DNA from: Spirochaeta sp.
Lineage (GTDB): Bacteria > Spirochaetota > Spirochaetia > DSM-2461
NCBI GenBank assembly: GCA_030592625.1
Contig: JAUVIY010000025.1
Location: 1-15,940, forward strand
Length of the DNA stretch: 15,940 nucleotides
Direction of reading: 5' to 3'
The position numbers and the translations under genes are program-made. How positions within the stretch are numbered: position 1 is the first letter of the stretch; the number at the start of each line of letters is the position of its first letter. Positions 1 to 7,083 of the stretch are shown here, piece by piece. The notes beneath the pieces are model-generated. The model did not search any database. It was not told the DNA's origin and worked only from the letters and a program-made list of their open reading frames with translations.

Positions 1-139
1 GACCCGAGCGTTTGACGCTGCCGCCGCCGTAATGAAGCAGGATTTTGCCGCCCAGTTTCGAGCTTTCCTTTACAAGGGCTTCTTCGGCATTTCGGCCGAA
101 AATGAATTGTGTCGGGCTGATGAATTTAAAATCGAGCAT
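1..139 (-). CDS. Iron-containing alcohol dehydrogenase, butanol dehydrogenase-like (N-terminal part)
   Basis: Only the first 46 codons are in the window; the gene continues past base 1. The N-terminus reads MLDFKFISPTQFIFGRNAEE and continues with a KILLHYGGGSVKRSG segment. This fits the group III iron-dependent alcohol dehydrogenases (YqhD/BdhA-like), which open with a short 'F.F..PT...FG' strand and a conserved 'LL.YGGGS.K..G' nucleotide-binding stretch. These cytoplasmic enzymes reduce aldehydes to alcohols with NAD(P)H and a divalent metal. The metal-binding His/Asp residues lie outside the window. The ATG at 139 is preceded by a strong AAGGAG five to six bases upstream, which fixes the start. 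The gene is divergent from the DUF1007 gene at 282. Family is fairly sure; substrate is not determinable. Confidence 0.8.
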   Translation of the reverse strand, partial: MLDFKFISPTQFIFGRNAEEALVKESSKLGGKILLHYGGGSVKRSG

Positions 140-281
140 AATATCTCCTTGGAATGTACAGGGAATTGTTTACTTCTGTACCCTGACAGACATAAAGGTA
201 ATAAATTTTCATCAATCAGGTCCGGAAATCCTTATCGAAATTGTTGAATCAACTTATTACGATGGTTAGGATGAACAGTGA

Positions 282-884
282 ATGCAATATATTCGCCTGA
301 TTTTCTTTGTATCCACCATTACAATAATTCAGCCTGCACTCCTGTCGGCACATCCTCACATGTGGATCCGAGGGCAGGTAATCCCGGAACTCGGACGCCG
401 GGGATTGGAATCGGTTCGGATTATCTGGGATATGGATGAATTTACCAGTGCCTCGCTTATCCTGGATTACGACATCAACGGCGACGGGAAGCTGAATCCT
501 TCGGAAGTGGAGAACCTGCGCCTCGAAGCATTCGAGCACCTCTTCGAGAGTGAATACTACTTGCTTGTCGAGATACGGAATCTGATGGCGACTCCCGGAC
601 GGGCCAGGAATTTCATTGCGTCCATACACGAAGGACGGATCGTCTATGATTTTCAGGTCCCTCTCAAAGTGCCGATCCGGTGGGATGATATTCCTGATGT
701 CAGTATATTTCTGTTCGATCAGAGCTACTTCATCGATTTCCGCCCTGAGGAAATCGCCGATTATACAGCAGTCTACAGAAATACCGAAGTATTTTTCCAA
801 AAAGTCAATAAACGATCCATGACATTGGGCTATGGGATGATAGAACTGACCGGCCTGACGGCCGTATTCGTGAGGGAAGGATGA
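282..884 (+). CDS. DUF1007-family periplasmic protein with EF-hand, partner of NicO-type metal permease
   Basis: A 200-residue exported protein. Residues 1-23 form a signal peptide (hydrophobic 5-22, likely cleavage after LLSA), and the mature protein opens with the family's characteristic HPHMW (His24, His26), a probable metal-ligand N-terminus. A canonical EF-hand loop lies at residues 64-75 (DINGDGKLNPSE, with acidic or amide ligands at loop positions 1, 3, 5 and 12), so it probably binds calcium as well. DUF1007 (COG3683) proteins are usually found beside NicO/RcnA-like permeases and are thought to assist nickel/cobalt or other transition-metal transport. Its stop overlaps the ATG of the next gene by four bases, so the two are translationally coupled. 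An AGGA lies about 11 bases before the start. Family assignment is firm; the metal is unknown. Confidence 0.82.
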   Translation: MQYIRLIFFVSTITIIQPALLSAHPHMWIRGQVIPELGRRGLESVRIIWDMDEFTSASLILDYDINGDGKLNPSEVENLRLEAFEHLFESEYYLLVEIRNLMATPGRARNFIASIHEGRIVYDFQVPLKVPIRWDDIPDVSIFLFDQSYFIDFRPEEIADYTAVYRNTEVFFQKVNKRSMTLGYGMIELTGLTAVFVREG

Positions 885-1678
885 GCACAGCGGCTGTGAA
901 TCCGTTCACCGGACAGGCAGTTTCCACTTCAACCATTCCCGTACCCGGATTCTTGAGGGACTGGGGATTCCGTCTGCAGGAATCTCTGATAGAGGCCTCC
1001 CGTTCGGTTACCTCGGAAGGTGACTGGACCGCCGTAATCCCGGCACTGTCCATCGCAGTCGTTTTCGGCATTGTCCACATCATCGGACCGGGACACGGAA
1101 AGCTTTTCACCATCGGCTACTTCGGGTCCCGGCGTGCGAAACTTTCCGAGGGGCTCATACTGAGTGCCCTGGTGAACATTCTTGATTCTCTCTCCGCATT
1201 GCTGCTGGTGGGCCTCGCCTACGGGATACTCTCTATTCCCCTGAGAGCCGCCGGAGCATCGGCAGGATATTACACCCGACTGATTGCTTACGCTTCGGTA
1301 GCACTGCTCGGCACCTTCCATCTCCTGAGCCACCTGCGTTCCAGCCATCGCGCCGGGCAATATGAAAAAAAACCTTTGATGAAACCCTGGATGCTGGCTC
1401 TGACAGTGGGATTAATCCCCTGCCCGGTGAGTTCCGCCATCCTGGCCTGGGGTATCGTGAATCATGCCCTGGGATTTTCTCTATTACTGGTTATGGGAGT
1501 ATCCATTGGCGGCATGATGTCCATGACCCTGTTCACCTTCGTCATCATCGGCGGGAAATCCGGGCTATCCATGGTAATGGAAAAGCGGGGACTCAGCAGA
1601 ACCTTGAACATCATCGAGATTGTTTCGATGGCGCTCCTAATACTGATCGGTGTGCTGCTGTTTCTGACAATGTTATAG
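881..1678 (+). CDS. NicO/RcnA-like nickel-cobalt family membrane transporter
   Basis: A 265-residue inner-membrane protein with about six hydrophobic segments (roughly residues 50-68, 88-120, 132-152, 170-192, 197-226 and 245-264). The family signature is a His followed by GPGHGK: His66 and residues 69-74, matching the H...PGHGK motif of NicO/RcnA proteins. A second conserved element GLIPCP sits at 177-182, as in RcnA. Family members move Ni2+/Co2+, RcnA outward and some relatives inward. A His-containing hydrophilic loop lies around residues 151-165 (HLRSSHRAGQ). The ATG overlaps the upstream stop (ATGA), with GGGAAGG immediately before it, so translation is coupled to the DUF1007 gene. Direction of transport and the metal cannot be read from sequence. 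The gene ends in an intergenic region with two hairpins. Confidence 0.82.
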   Translation: MSTAAVNPFTGQAVSTSTIPVPGFLRDWGFRLQESLIEASRSVTSEGDWTAVIPALSIAVVFGIVHIIGPGHGKLFTIGYFGSRRAKLSEGLILSALVNILDSLSALLLVGLAYGILSIPLRAAGASAGYYTRLIAYASVALLGTFHLLSHLRSSHRAGQYEKKPLMKPWMLALTVGLIPCPVSSAILAWGIVNHALGFSLLLVMGVSIGGMMSMTLFTFVIIGGKSGLSMVMEKRGLSRTLNIIEIVSMALLILIGVLLFLTML

Positions 1679-1707
1679 ATGCTCCGGTGGTTCAGATACT
1701 CTCAGTT

Positions 1708-1752
1708 GAGGTAATTTCAAAAATCGAGCATTTTTGAAATTACCCAGACCTT
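1708..1752. repeat. 45-base repeat copy 1 containing a 15-bp hairpin
   Basis: The core at 1710-1744 is a perfect inverted repeat: arms of 15 bp (GGTAATTTCAAAAAT and its complement) around the 5-base loop CGAGC. The whole 45 bases recur in reverse complement at 15647-15691 without a mismatch. It begins 30 bases after the NicO stop, between convergent genes, so it may act as a bidirectional terminator or be a dispersed palindromic element of the REP/MITE kind. No T-tract follows the stem. Confidence 0.85.
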
Positions 1753-1754
1753 TA

Positions 1755-1793
1755 GAATACTTAATTTATTAATATATAATAAATTAAGTATTC
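1755..1793. terminator. AT-rich 17-bp perfect hairpin between convergent genes (possible bidirectional terminator)
   Basis: Bases 1755-1771 pair perfectly with 1777-1793 (17 bp, 5-base loop). The stem contains only two G-C pairs on each arm, one closing the outer end. It lies directly beside the 45-base repeat and between the convergent NicO and kbl genes, where a shared terminator would be expected. It lacks a GC-rich stem followed by a U-tract, so it is not a classical rho-independent terminator. An alternative is a protein-binding palindrome or a mobile-element remnant. The structure is certain, the function is not. Confidence 0.5.
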
Positions 1794-1838
1794 GACCCCA
1801 TAACGAGGTTTTTGCAAAATGGTAATTTTGAAAGAACC

Positions 1839-3041
1839 TCAGTTGATGAGACCGGCCTCCCGCCCCACTTCGGCAAAGGCCTCCAGTGCCTTGTCGATGT
1901 TCGCAGCCGACAGGGCCGCCGAGGCCTGAACCCGGATTCGGGCCGTCCCCTCGGGTACGACAGGAAAACCGAATCCGGTGACGAAAACCCCTTTCTCCAA
2001 CAGCCTGGCACTCATATCGATGGCAAAAGCCGTCTTCCCGACGATGATGGGGATTATGGCACTCTCCCCCTCAAGGGGATTGAATCCCATCTTCTTCAAA
2101 CCGTTCCGGAGCAGACGAATGTTCTCCCGAAGCCGGGCCAGGATGGCGGGGTCTCTCTCCAGGAGATGAACCGCCTCCAGGGCACCTGCGGCCACGGAAG
2201 CCGGAAGGGCGTTGGAGAATATCTGGGGCCGGGATGACTGGATGAGGGCGTCGATGACGGCCCGGCTTGAGGCGACATAACCGCCGGCAGCGCCCCCCAG
2301 GGCCTTGCCGAGGGTGCTGGTAACGACATCGATTTCCCCTTCCAGTCCGTAATGCTCAATCGTTCCTCGACCGTGAGGCCCGGTGACGCCGGTACCGTGG
2401 GAGTCGTCCACCATCACCGCCGCATCGTAGCGCCGGGCCAGCTCGACGATACCCGGAAGCCGGGCCAGATCGCCTTCCATGCTGAAGACGCCGTCGGTGA
2501 TGACGAGGATGGAGCCGCCTGGGGCCCGTTCGGCAGCGGCCTGTTTAAGTTTTTCCTCGAGTGAAGCCATATCCGAATGGGAGTAGATTTTCCTGCCGGC
2601 TTTGGAGAGCCGAATACCGTCGATGATACTGGCATGGTTAAGCTCATCGGAGACGATGATATCACCTTCACCGGCCAGAAGAGGAATTGCACCGGTGTTG
2701 GCGGTCCAGCAGGATACGTAAGAGATAGCCGCTTCAGTACGTGAGAATCGGGCCAGTTCTTCCTCCAGCTCCCGATGGATGGTGAAGGTGCCGCAGATAA
2801 ATCGGACGCTGGCGGTACCGGCGCCGTATCGGTCCAGCGCCGTTTTGGATGCGGCCACAACGTCAGGGTGATTCGACAGCCCCAGGTAATTATTCGAGGA
2901 GAGAATCACCACTTCTCCATGGTTTTCCATGGGAGACCTGGCGGCCATAGGTCCTTCCAGATGACGAAGGGTTTTCCATGTCCCCTTCTTCTTCATAATT
3001 TCGTTTGATTCGCCCCAGCGGGCATGAAAACTATCGTTCAC
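1839..3041 (-). CDS. kbl: 2-amino-3-ketobutyrate CoA ligase (glycine C-acetyltransferase)
   Basis: A cytoplasmic PLP enzyme of the alpha-oxoamine synthase family that cleaves 2-amino-3-ketobutyrate with CoA to glycine and acetyl-CoA, the second step of threonine degradation. Visible motifs: SSNNYLGLSNHP near the N-terminus (about residues 48-59), ASVRFICGT, the PLP-contacting VDDSHGTG (from about 211) and the Schiff-base lysine in TSTLGKALGG (Lys246 in this numbering). Similarity to E. coli Kbl (398 residues) is evident along the whole length. A longer frame opens with GTG at 3104, but it has no ribosome site and would contain the TATAAT box. The GTG at 3041 has GGAG seven bases upstream and gives 400 residues, so it is preferred. 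Divergent from the XRE-cupin/threonine dehydrogenase operon, whose second gene makes its substrate. Confidence 0.92.
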   Translation of the reverse strand: MNDSFHARWGESNEIMKKKGTWKTLRHLEGPMAARSPMENHGEVVILSSNNYLGLSNHPDVVAASKTALDRYGAGTASVRFICGTFTIHRELEEELARFSRTEAAISYVSCWTANTGAIPLLAGEGDIIVSDELNHASIIDGIRLSKAGRKIYSHSDMASLEEKLKQAAAERAPGGSILVITDGVFSMEGDLARLPGIVELARRYDAAVMVDDSHGTGVTGPHGRGTIEHYGLEGEIDVVTSTLGKALGGAAGGYVASSRAVIDALIQSSRPQIFSNALPASVAAGALEAVHLLERDPAILARLRENIRLLRNGLKKMGFNPLEGESAIIPIIVGKTAFAIDMSARLLEKGVFVTGFGFPVVPEGTARIRVQASAALSAANIDKALEAFAEVGREAGLIN

Positions 3042-3045
3042 AGCC

Positions 3046-3106
3046 TTGCTCCAATCCGGAATATTCGATATAACGGAATTATATTCTCGATATCGAACAG
3101 GCACAA
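3046..3106. promoter_or_regulatory. Divergent promoters and candidate operator of the threonine catabolic locus
   Basis: For kbl (minus strand) there is a perfect TATAAT at 3083-3078 with TTGTGC at 3106-3101, a 17-base spacer. For the regulator (plus strand) a weaker pair is TTGCTC 3046-3051 and TATAAC 3069-3074, also 17 bases apart. Overlapping both are inverted arms TTCGATAT (3064-3071) and ATATCGAA (3090-3097), the palindrome TCGATATCGA (3087-3096) and ATATAA-N5-TTATAT (3068-3084). The symmetry suggests the binding site of the XRE-cupin regulator encoded next door. Promoter positions are predictions from consensus only. Confidence 0.55.
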
Positions 3107-3133
3107 GCAGCGCCAGGCCGCCAGGAGGTCAAC

Positions 3134-3715
3134 ATGGCAACCAACCAACCCCCCGCAGTCGGATCTCGCATCAGAGCCATCCGTAAGGAACACGGTCTCA
3201 CCCTCGAAGATCTTTCCCTCAAATGCGGTGTATCCAAGTCCATGCTCAGCCAGATTGAAACCGAATCGGTAAACCCCACCATCGCCACGGTGTGGAAAAT
3301 CGCCGGCGGTCTGAGTATCGAATTCCATGCTCTTCTGGAAGGCAAGGAAGAACCTTCCGGCACAATCCACCTCACCAGACGAAAAGACGCCACGATCCTG
3401 GATCTCGTCGATGGGAAAGTGCACCTTATCGTCCTATCTCCCCTGGAAATGGTGGATGACCTTGAAATGTACCTGCTTCAGATGGATGCAGGCGCAATTC
3501 TGGAATCCCGGCCGCATCATCCAGGCACTGAGGAATACCTCACCGTCCTGGAGGGTGAGTTGGAAGTGACCGTCGGAAAGCATACCGAACTCCTGGGTCC
3601 CGAGGATTACATCATCTACGCCGCCGATGTCCCCCACATCATCCGGTCGGCGGGCAACGGATCGGCCAGAGCCCATCTGACGGTGCGATTCACTCAGGAG
3701 CGAGGGCGGAGATGA
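3134..3715 (+). CDS. XRE-family transcriptional regulator with C-terminal cupin domain
   Basis: A 193-residue two-domain regulator. Residues 9-66 form an XRE/lambda-repressor HTH (GSRIRAIRKEHGLTLEDLS, then SKSMLSQIETESVNPTIAT for the recognition helix and beyond). Residues about 108-187 form a cupin_2 barrel with PHHPGTEEYLTVLEGELEV (His128, His129, Glu133 or Glu134) and His168 as likely metal or ligand residues. Proteins of this design are ligand-responsive regulators of neighbouring amino-acid or amine catabolic genes. Here the ligand may be threonine or a pathway intermediate (inference). Start: GGAGG five bases before the ATG, an excellent ribosome site. The stop overlaps the ATG of the threonine dehydrogenase gene by four bases, so both are one operon. 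It probably also controls kbl and itself through the palindromes at 3064-3097. Confidence 0.9.
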   Translation: MATNQPPAVGSRIRAIRKEHGLTLEDLSLKCGVSKSMLSQIETESVNPTIATVWKIAGGLSIEFHALLEGKEEPSGTIHLTRRKDATILDLVDGKVHLIVLSPLEMVDDLEMYLLQMDAGAILESRPHHPGTEEYLTVLEGELEVTVGKHTELLGPEDYIIYAADVPHIIRSAGNGSARAHLTVRFTQERGRR

Positions 3716-4653
3716 CGGATCGCATCCTGGTAACAGGTTCCTACGGGCAGATCGGTACCGAACTCACCCTCAGGCTCCGAAGTATTTACGGGGACGCCAA
3801 CGTCATCGCCACCGACATTACCCCGGCACCCGAAGCATTGGAGGCCGGCGGTCCATGCCGCTACCTGGACGTTACCGATCCCCGACAAGTCACGGCCCTG
3901 GCGGTGGAAAACAAGATTACCCACATCTACCACCTGGCGGCCATACTCTCAGGGAATGGGGAACTGAATCCCCAGAAATGCTGGGACGTGAATATGAACG
4001 GGCTGTACAACATCCTGGAAACTGCCCGAACATGGAAGGTGAAACAGGTGATTACCCCCAGTTCCATCGCGGCATTCGGCCCGGATACCCCCAAGGAAAA
4101 CACTCCCATCGACACGATCCTGAGACCGACAACCATGTACGGTATCACTAAAGTGGCCGGAGAACTTCTGAACGAATATTACAATCAGAAATACAATGTC
4201 GATGCCCGGAGCCTTCGATTCCCGGGTATCGTTTCCCACGAAACCGAACCCGGCGGAGGCACCACCGACTACGCCGTGGACATGTATGTGAAAGCTGTGG
4301 CCGGCGAGGACTACACCTGCTTCGTCACTCAAGAAACCACCCTTCCCTTCCTCTACATGCCGGACGCCCTGAACGCCCTTTTGGAACTGGCGACGGCGGA
4401 TGAATCAAAACTGATCCATCGGACATTCAACATCACCGGATTCTCCGCCTCGGCCGCCGAATTTGCCGAAGCTGTGATCCGCCGCATCCCCGGATTCAGC
4501 TGTGGTTTCGAGCCGGATTTCCGACAGATTATCGCCGAATCCTGGCCGAGGAGCATCGACGATAACGATGCCCGAAGGGAATGGGGATGGAAGCCTTCCT
4601 TCGACCTGGAAGCCATGAGCGACGACATGATCGCCCGGCTGAATGATAAATAA
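3712..4653 (+). CDS. L-threonine 3-dehydrogenase, SDR (GalE-like) type
   Basis: A 313-residue cytoplasmic NAD-dependent enzyme oxidising L-threonine to 2-amino-3-ketobutyrate, the substrate of the divergent kbl product. The Rossmann motif is VTGSYGQIG (Gly9, Gly12, Gly15). The SDR catalytic residues are Ser117/Ser118 in TPSSIAAFG and the YxxxK of TMYGITK (Tyr143, Lys147). The segment WDVNMNGLYNILE and the later LRFPGIVSH...GGGTTDYAVDMY are typical of the extended-SDR threonine dehydrogenases, which run to about 310-320 residues, and not of the zinc-dependent MDR-type Tdh of E. coli. Translation is coupled to the upstream regulator (ATGA overlap). Neighbouring kbl makes the assignment strong. 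An epimerase-like sugar enzyme is the main alternative by fold alone. Confidence 0.9.
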   Translation: MTDRILVTGSYGQIGTELTLRLRSIYGDANVIATDITPAPEALEAGGPCRYLDVTDPRQVTALAVENKITHIYHLAAILSGNGELNPQKCWDVNMNGLYNILETARTWKVKQVITPSSIAAFGPDTPKENTPIDTILRPTTMYGITKVAGELLNEYYNQKYNVDARSLRFPGIVSHETEPGGGTTDYAVDMYVKAVAGEDYTCFVTQETTLPFLYMPDALNALLELATADESKLIHRTFNITGFSASAAEFAEAVIRRIPGFSCGFEPDFRQIIAESWPRSIDDNDARREWGWKPSFDLEAMSDDMIARLNDK

Positions 4654-4742
4654 TCCTTCCCCGCCGGCAGGAGGTCATCAAAATTGCTCGAGTAACCTTA
4701 TGCTGACCCTATGAATATTCTTTGACTACACTGGAAAAAGTA

Positions 4743-4904
4743 ATGAGGTTTTCTCATTTAGCAGCAGGTGGAGCATTACAGCCTGTAGAAGCCATGAAAC
4801 CGGAATCTCAAGACGTGTATAGGGGATTTTTGAATCTCGTATTAGCTCTTAAAAGTCCAGAGGACCATACAGTCGAATTGACAGAAGTTCGTCAAAGACA
4901 ATAA
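4743..4904 (+). CDS. Unrecognised short ORF, 53 residues, doubtful
   Basis: An open frame between the threonine dehydrogenase gene and the ABC operon terminator, starting at ATG 4743 with a weak GGA a few bases upstream; a TTG at 4722 would add seven residues. It begins MRFSHLAAGGALQPVEAMK and ends in VRQRQ. No domain, signal peptide or membrane segment is seen. The stop falls two bases before the A-tract of the minus-strand terminator. It could be a small gene, a remnant of a larger one, or chance. The rest of the gap (4654-4742 and 4936-5029) shows nothing beyond the terminator. Confidence 0.2.
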   Translation: MRFSHLAAGGALQPVEAMKPESQDVYRGFLNLVLALKSPEDHTVELTEVRQRQ

Positions 4905-4905
4905 T

Positions 4906-4935
4906 AAAAAAGACGATCCCTGAATCGGGACCGTC
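4906..4935 (-). terminator. Rho-independent terminator of the ABC transporter operon
   Basis: Read on the minus strand, 4935-4912 folds as GACG/CGTC plus TCCC/GGGA arms with a single internal mismatch and a 6-base loop, followed directly by six T (4911-4906). It lies 94 bases after the stop of the substrate-binding protein gene, with no gene in between, and so ends the ABC operon transcript. Confidence 0.85.
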
Positions 4936-5029
4936 CGGGCCTGTGGAAGTATAGTTACGGTTATCTCGATTTGCCGATCAGAATCCGTGCAGAAAATACT
5001 TCCTCAGGCTTTTTTCATGACACCCATTT

Positions 5030-5998
5030 CTACTTGTACAATTCTGCTGCGTTCTCGGGAGTCACCATCATTGATTGGACCTCATATACCTTTTCAGGTA
5101 CAAAGTCGGAGTCTCTCATAATCTTATTGCCGATTTCGACAGCTTTATCCGTACAAAGGGGATATGTGAATGTTGCGGAAAGCACACCATCTATCACCTT
5201 CTTGATTCCACCGGCTTCACCCTGCAATCCATCGACACCGATGAAAAGCATGTCGTTCTCCCGGCCTAGATCTTTAGCAGCGAGGTAGCCACCAACAGCC
5301 ATAGGGTCATTGTGTCCGTAGACGATATCAATTTCCGGATGAGCTCGAAGGATTTCTGTCATACGAATTCTTCCGTCGCTCTGTAACCATCCGGCAACAG
5401 CTTCGGCTTCCTGAGTAATTCCAGAATATTGTTTGAAGACATCCCAGGCACCGTTAAACCGCTTCTGCTCCCCCTCGACACCGAGGAGTCCACGAAGATC
5501 AACAATCTTACCTTTAGGTTCTCCGTTTTTTTTGATAAGCAGTTCAACCATGTATTCACCGGCTAACTTACCAATTGAATAGTTATCACTCATTATCCAG
5601 GTTGTGTAGTTGTTGGCGTCTACGATATCCCGCTCCAGACAGATAACCGGGATGCCTGAATTCTTGGCTTTACCCATAATCTCAGAAAGCGGTCCACGTT
5701 CGTTCGGAGCGACAATGAGCAGATTCGGTTGTTTGATGATCGCTGTCTCAATCTGGGAGATCTGCCGGCTGTTATCCTGTTGAGCATCCGTTATCTCAAA
5801 CGTGACATCGGGATAGGCTCCCCAGAGTTCCTTAAACGAATCATTCTGCGCTGCTCGGTAAGGTTCAGCATTATTGGCCTGGCTGAAGATTACTAAGTAC
5901 CCGTCATCAGATGAATCCTTCTCACCCTCGGCAAATGCTGTCACCGATACCAGAACCGCCAGGAGCACTACCCCTGCAATGGTAAGTCCATTTTTCAT
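5030..5998 (-). CDS. Periplasmic sugar-binding protein of ABC importer (RbsB/YtfQ-like)
   Basis: A 322-residue exported solute-binding protein of the periplasmic-binding-protein type I (LacI-like) fold. A signal peptide covers residues 1-23 (hydrophobic GVVLLAVLVSVT, cleavage after AFA), followed by an acidic linker EGEKDSSDDG. No lipobox Cys is present, so it is probably soluble in the periplasm. Fold markers: LVIFSQANNAEPYRAAQND at the first strand, DAQQDNSRQISQIETAI, LLIVAPNERGPL, ICLERDIVD, DNYSIGKLAGEYM and VYGHNDPMAVGGYLAAKD with FIGVDGLQGEAGG. These resemble YtfQ/RbsB proteins that bind pentoses, hexoses or galactofuranose. The start has GGAGG six bases upstream. Last gene of the operon, 39 bases after the permease and before a strong terminator. 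Substrate unknown; no sugar-catabolic gene is nearby to help. Confidence 0.9.
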   Translation of the reverse strand: MKNGLTIAGVVLLAVLVSVTAFAEGEKDSSDDGYLVIFSQANNAEPYRAAQNDSFKELWGAYPDVTFEITDAQQDNSRQISQIETAIIKQPNLLIVAPNERGPLSEIMGKAKNSGIPVICLERDIVDANNYTTWIMSDNYSIGKLAGEYMVELLIKKNGEPKGKIVDLRGLLGVEGEQKRFNGAWDVFKQYSGITQEAEAVAGWLQSDGRIRMTEILRAHPEIDIVYGHNDPMAVGGYLAAKDLGRENDMLFIGVDGLQGEAGGIKKVIDGVLSATFTYPLCTDKAVEIGNKIMRDSDFVPEKVYEVQSMMVTPENAAELYK

Positions 5999-6037
5999 GA
6001 CTACCCTCCTAATATGTTTTCGCTCAATCGAACGAAA

Positions 6038-7066
6038 TTACCCTTTGGATTTGTGTTGCCTCGGCATTTGCAGCCATACTGCGATTACAATGATGACCGC
6101 CTTGGCCATCATTTCGACATTGATATCTACGCCCTTCAAACGAAATGTGTTTGTGAGAATTCCCATGATGAAAACACCTATGATTGTGCCGATGATACTT
6201 CCCTTTCCTCCGGTCATTTTCGTACCGCCTATTACAACGGCAGCAATTGCATCTAACTCATAGGAAATACCATCGTTAGGACTGCCCTGGTGGTTTTGGG
6301 CAGCATGAAGTATCCCGGCGATGCCGGTTAGAAATCCGGACAAGGCATAGGTTATCAATAGGACCTTTGTCACCGGTAAGCCGGCATATCGGGCTCCAAT
6401 GAGGTTATCACCAATGGACTTCACCCTCAGTCCATAAACCGTACGACTCAATAAAACAGACATAATGACGGCGATAACGATAAAGGTGGAGATCACTACA
6501 GGTTTCGGCGAGACAAGATCAGCAAAGACTGATGAAACATCATCACCAAATCCGATGTCGAGGTTTGCGTTATTCGTTAAAAACCGCGCGAAACCACGTA
6601 ATCCGATCATTCCTGCAAGTGTGACGATAAAAGGCTGGACTTTGAGTTTCGAAATTACGAGGCCGTAGAGAGTACCAAAACTGGTTGTCACCACCAGGGG
6701 TAGAAAGATAGCAAGGAAAATATGAACGGGTTGTCCTATGGAGGGATCCCATTGGGTAAGCAGTTTCGCACAGAATGTTGCGGCAAGTGCTAGAACACTT
6801 CCCACACTCAGATCGATACCCGAGGTTAATATTATGAATGTCATCCCGATGGCGATGATTCCATTCTCAGAGACCTGCCGAAAAATATCTGAGATATTCT
6901 CCGGGGTCAGGAAAAGGACTCGGCCGGTACCATGTTGCCTGGGGCTCAGGATAATCGCCATGATGATTATCAACAGCAATCCAGTGAAACTCTGGAATTT
7001 TTTCATACGGCTCGCCATCATATCGAAAATAAGTGGTAATCTGTTCTTCTCAAGGTTGTTCAGCAT
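6038..7066 (-). CDS. Sugar ABC importer permease (RbsC/XylH/YtfT family)
   Basis: A 342-residue inner-membrane protein with about eight to ten hydrophobic segments, BPD_transp_2 family. Diagnostic parts are ITSGIDLSVGS-like text (here FIILTSGIDLSVGSVLALAA), the AGMIGLRGFARFLTN segment, the cytoplasmic coupling region around RVKSIGDNLIGARYAGLPV, and VIGGTKMTGGKGSIIGTIIG near the C-terminus. This family forms a homodimeric channel served by an RbsA-type double ATPase. An ATG at 7078 opens the frame, but the ATG at 7066 has GGAG six bases upstream (7075-7072), while the earlier one has no site. The start lies 17 bases after the ATPase stop, so the two are cotranscribed. It is a candidate docking partner for the ABC domain of the kinase encoded at 10081-11913 (inference). 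Confidence 0.9.
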   Translation of the reverse strand: MLNNLEKNRLPLIFDMMASRMKKFQSFTGLLLIIIMAIILSPRQHGTGRVLFLTPENISDIFRQVSENGIIAIGMTFIILTSGIDLSVGSVLALAATFCAKLLTQWDPSIGQPVHIFLAIFLPLVVTTSFGTLYGLVISKLKVQPFIVTLAGMIGLRGFARFLTNNANLDIGFGDDVSSVFADLVSPKPVVISTFIVIAVIMSVLLSRTVYGLRVKSIGDNLIGARYAGLPVTKVLLITYALSGFLTGIAGILHAAQNHQGSPNDGISYELDAIAAVVIGGTKMTGGKGSIIGTIIGVFIMGILTNTFRLKGVDINVEMMAKAVIIVIAVWLQMPRQHKSKG

Positions 7067-7083
7067 TACACTCTCCATGTGTT

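Noticed and set aside
128..139. Twelve bases at the alcohol dehydrogenase start match the loop region of the 45-base palindrome
   Set aside because: The match is short, stops outside the coding start and lacks the palindromic arms, so chance is the simplest explanation.
929..1360. Long antisense frame opposite the NicO gene, and similar frames opposite kbl, tdh, SBP and sbcB
   Set aside because: They are shadows of well-supported genes in GC-rich sequence, without ribosome sites or recognisable domains.
3042..3104. 21-residue N-terminal extension of Kbl from GTG 3104
   Set aside because: No ribosome site, and a perfect TATAAT lies inside the extension. GTG 3041 has GGAG at good spacing and gives the family length.
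4654..4721. Boundary repeats of the low-GC island, compared with 12126-12191
   Set aside because: No shared direct or inverted repeat could be seen by eye between the two edges.
7067..7078. Earlier permease start at ATG 7078
   Set aside because: It has no ribosome site; its codons contain the GGAG that serves ATG 7066.
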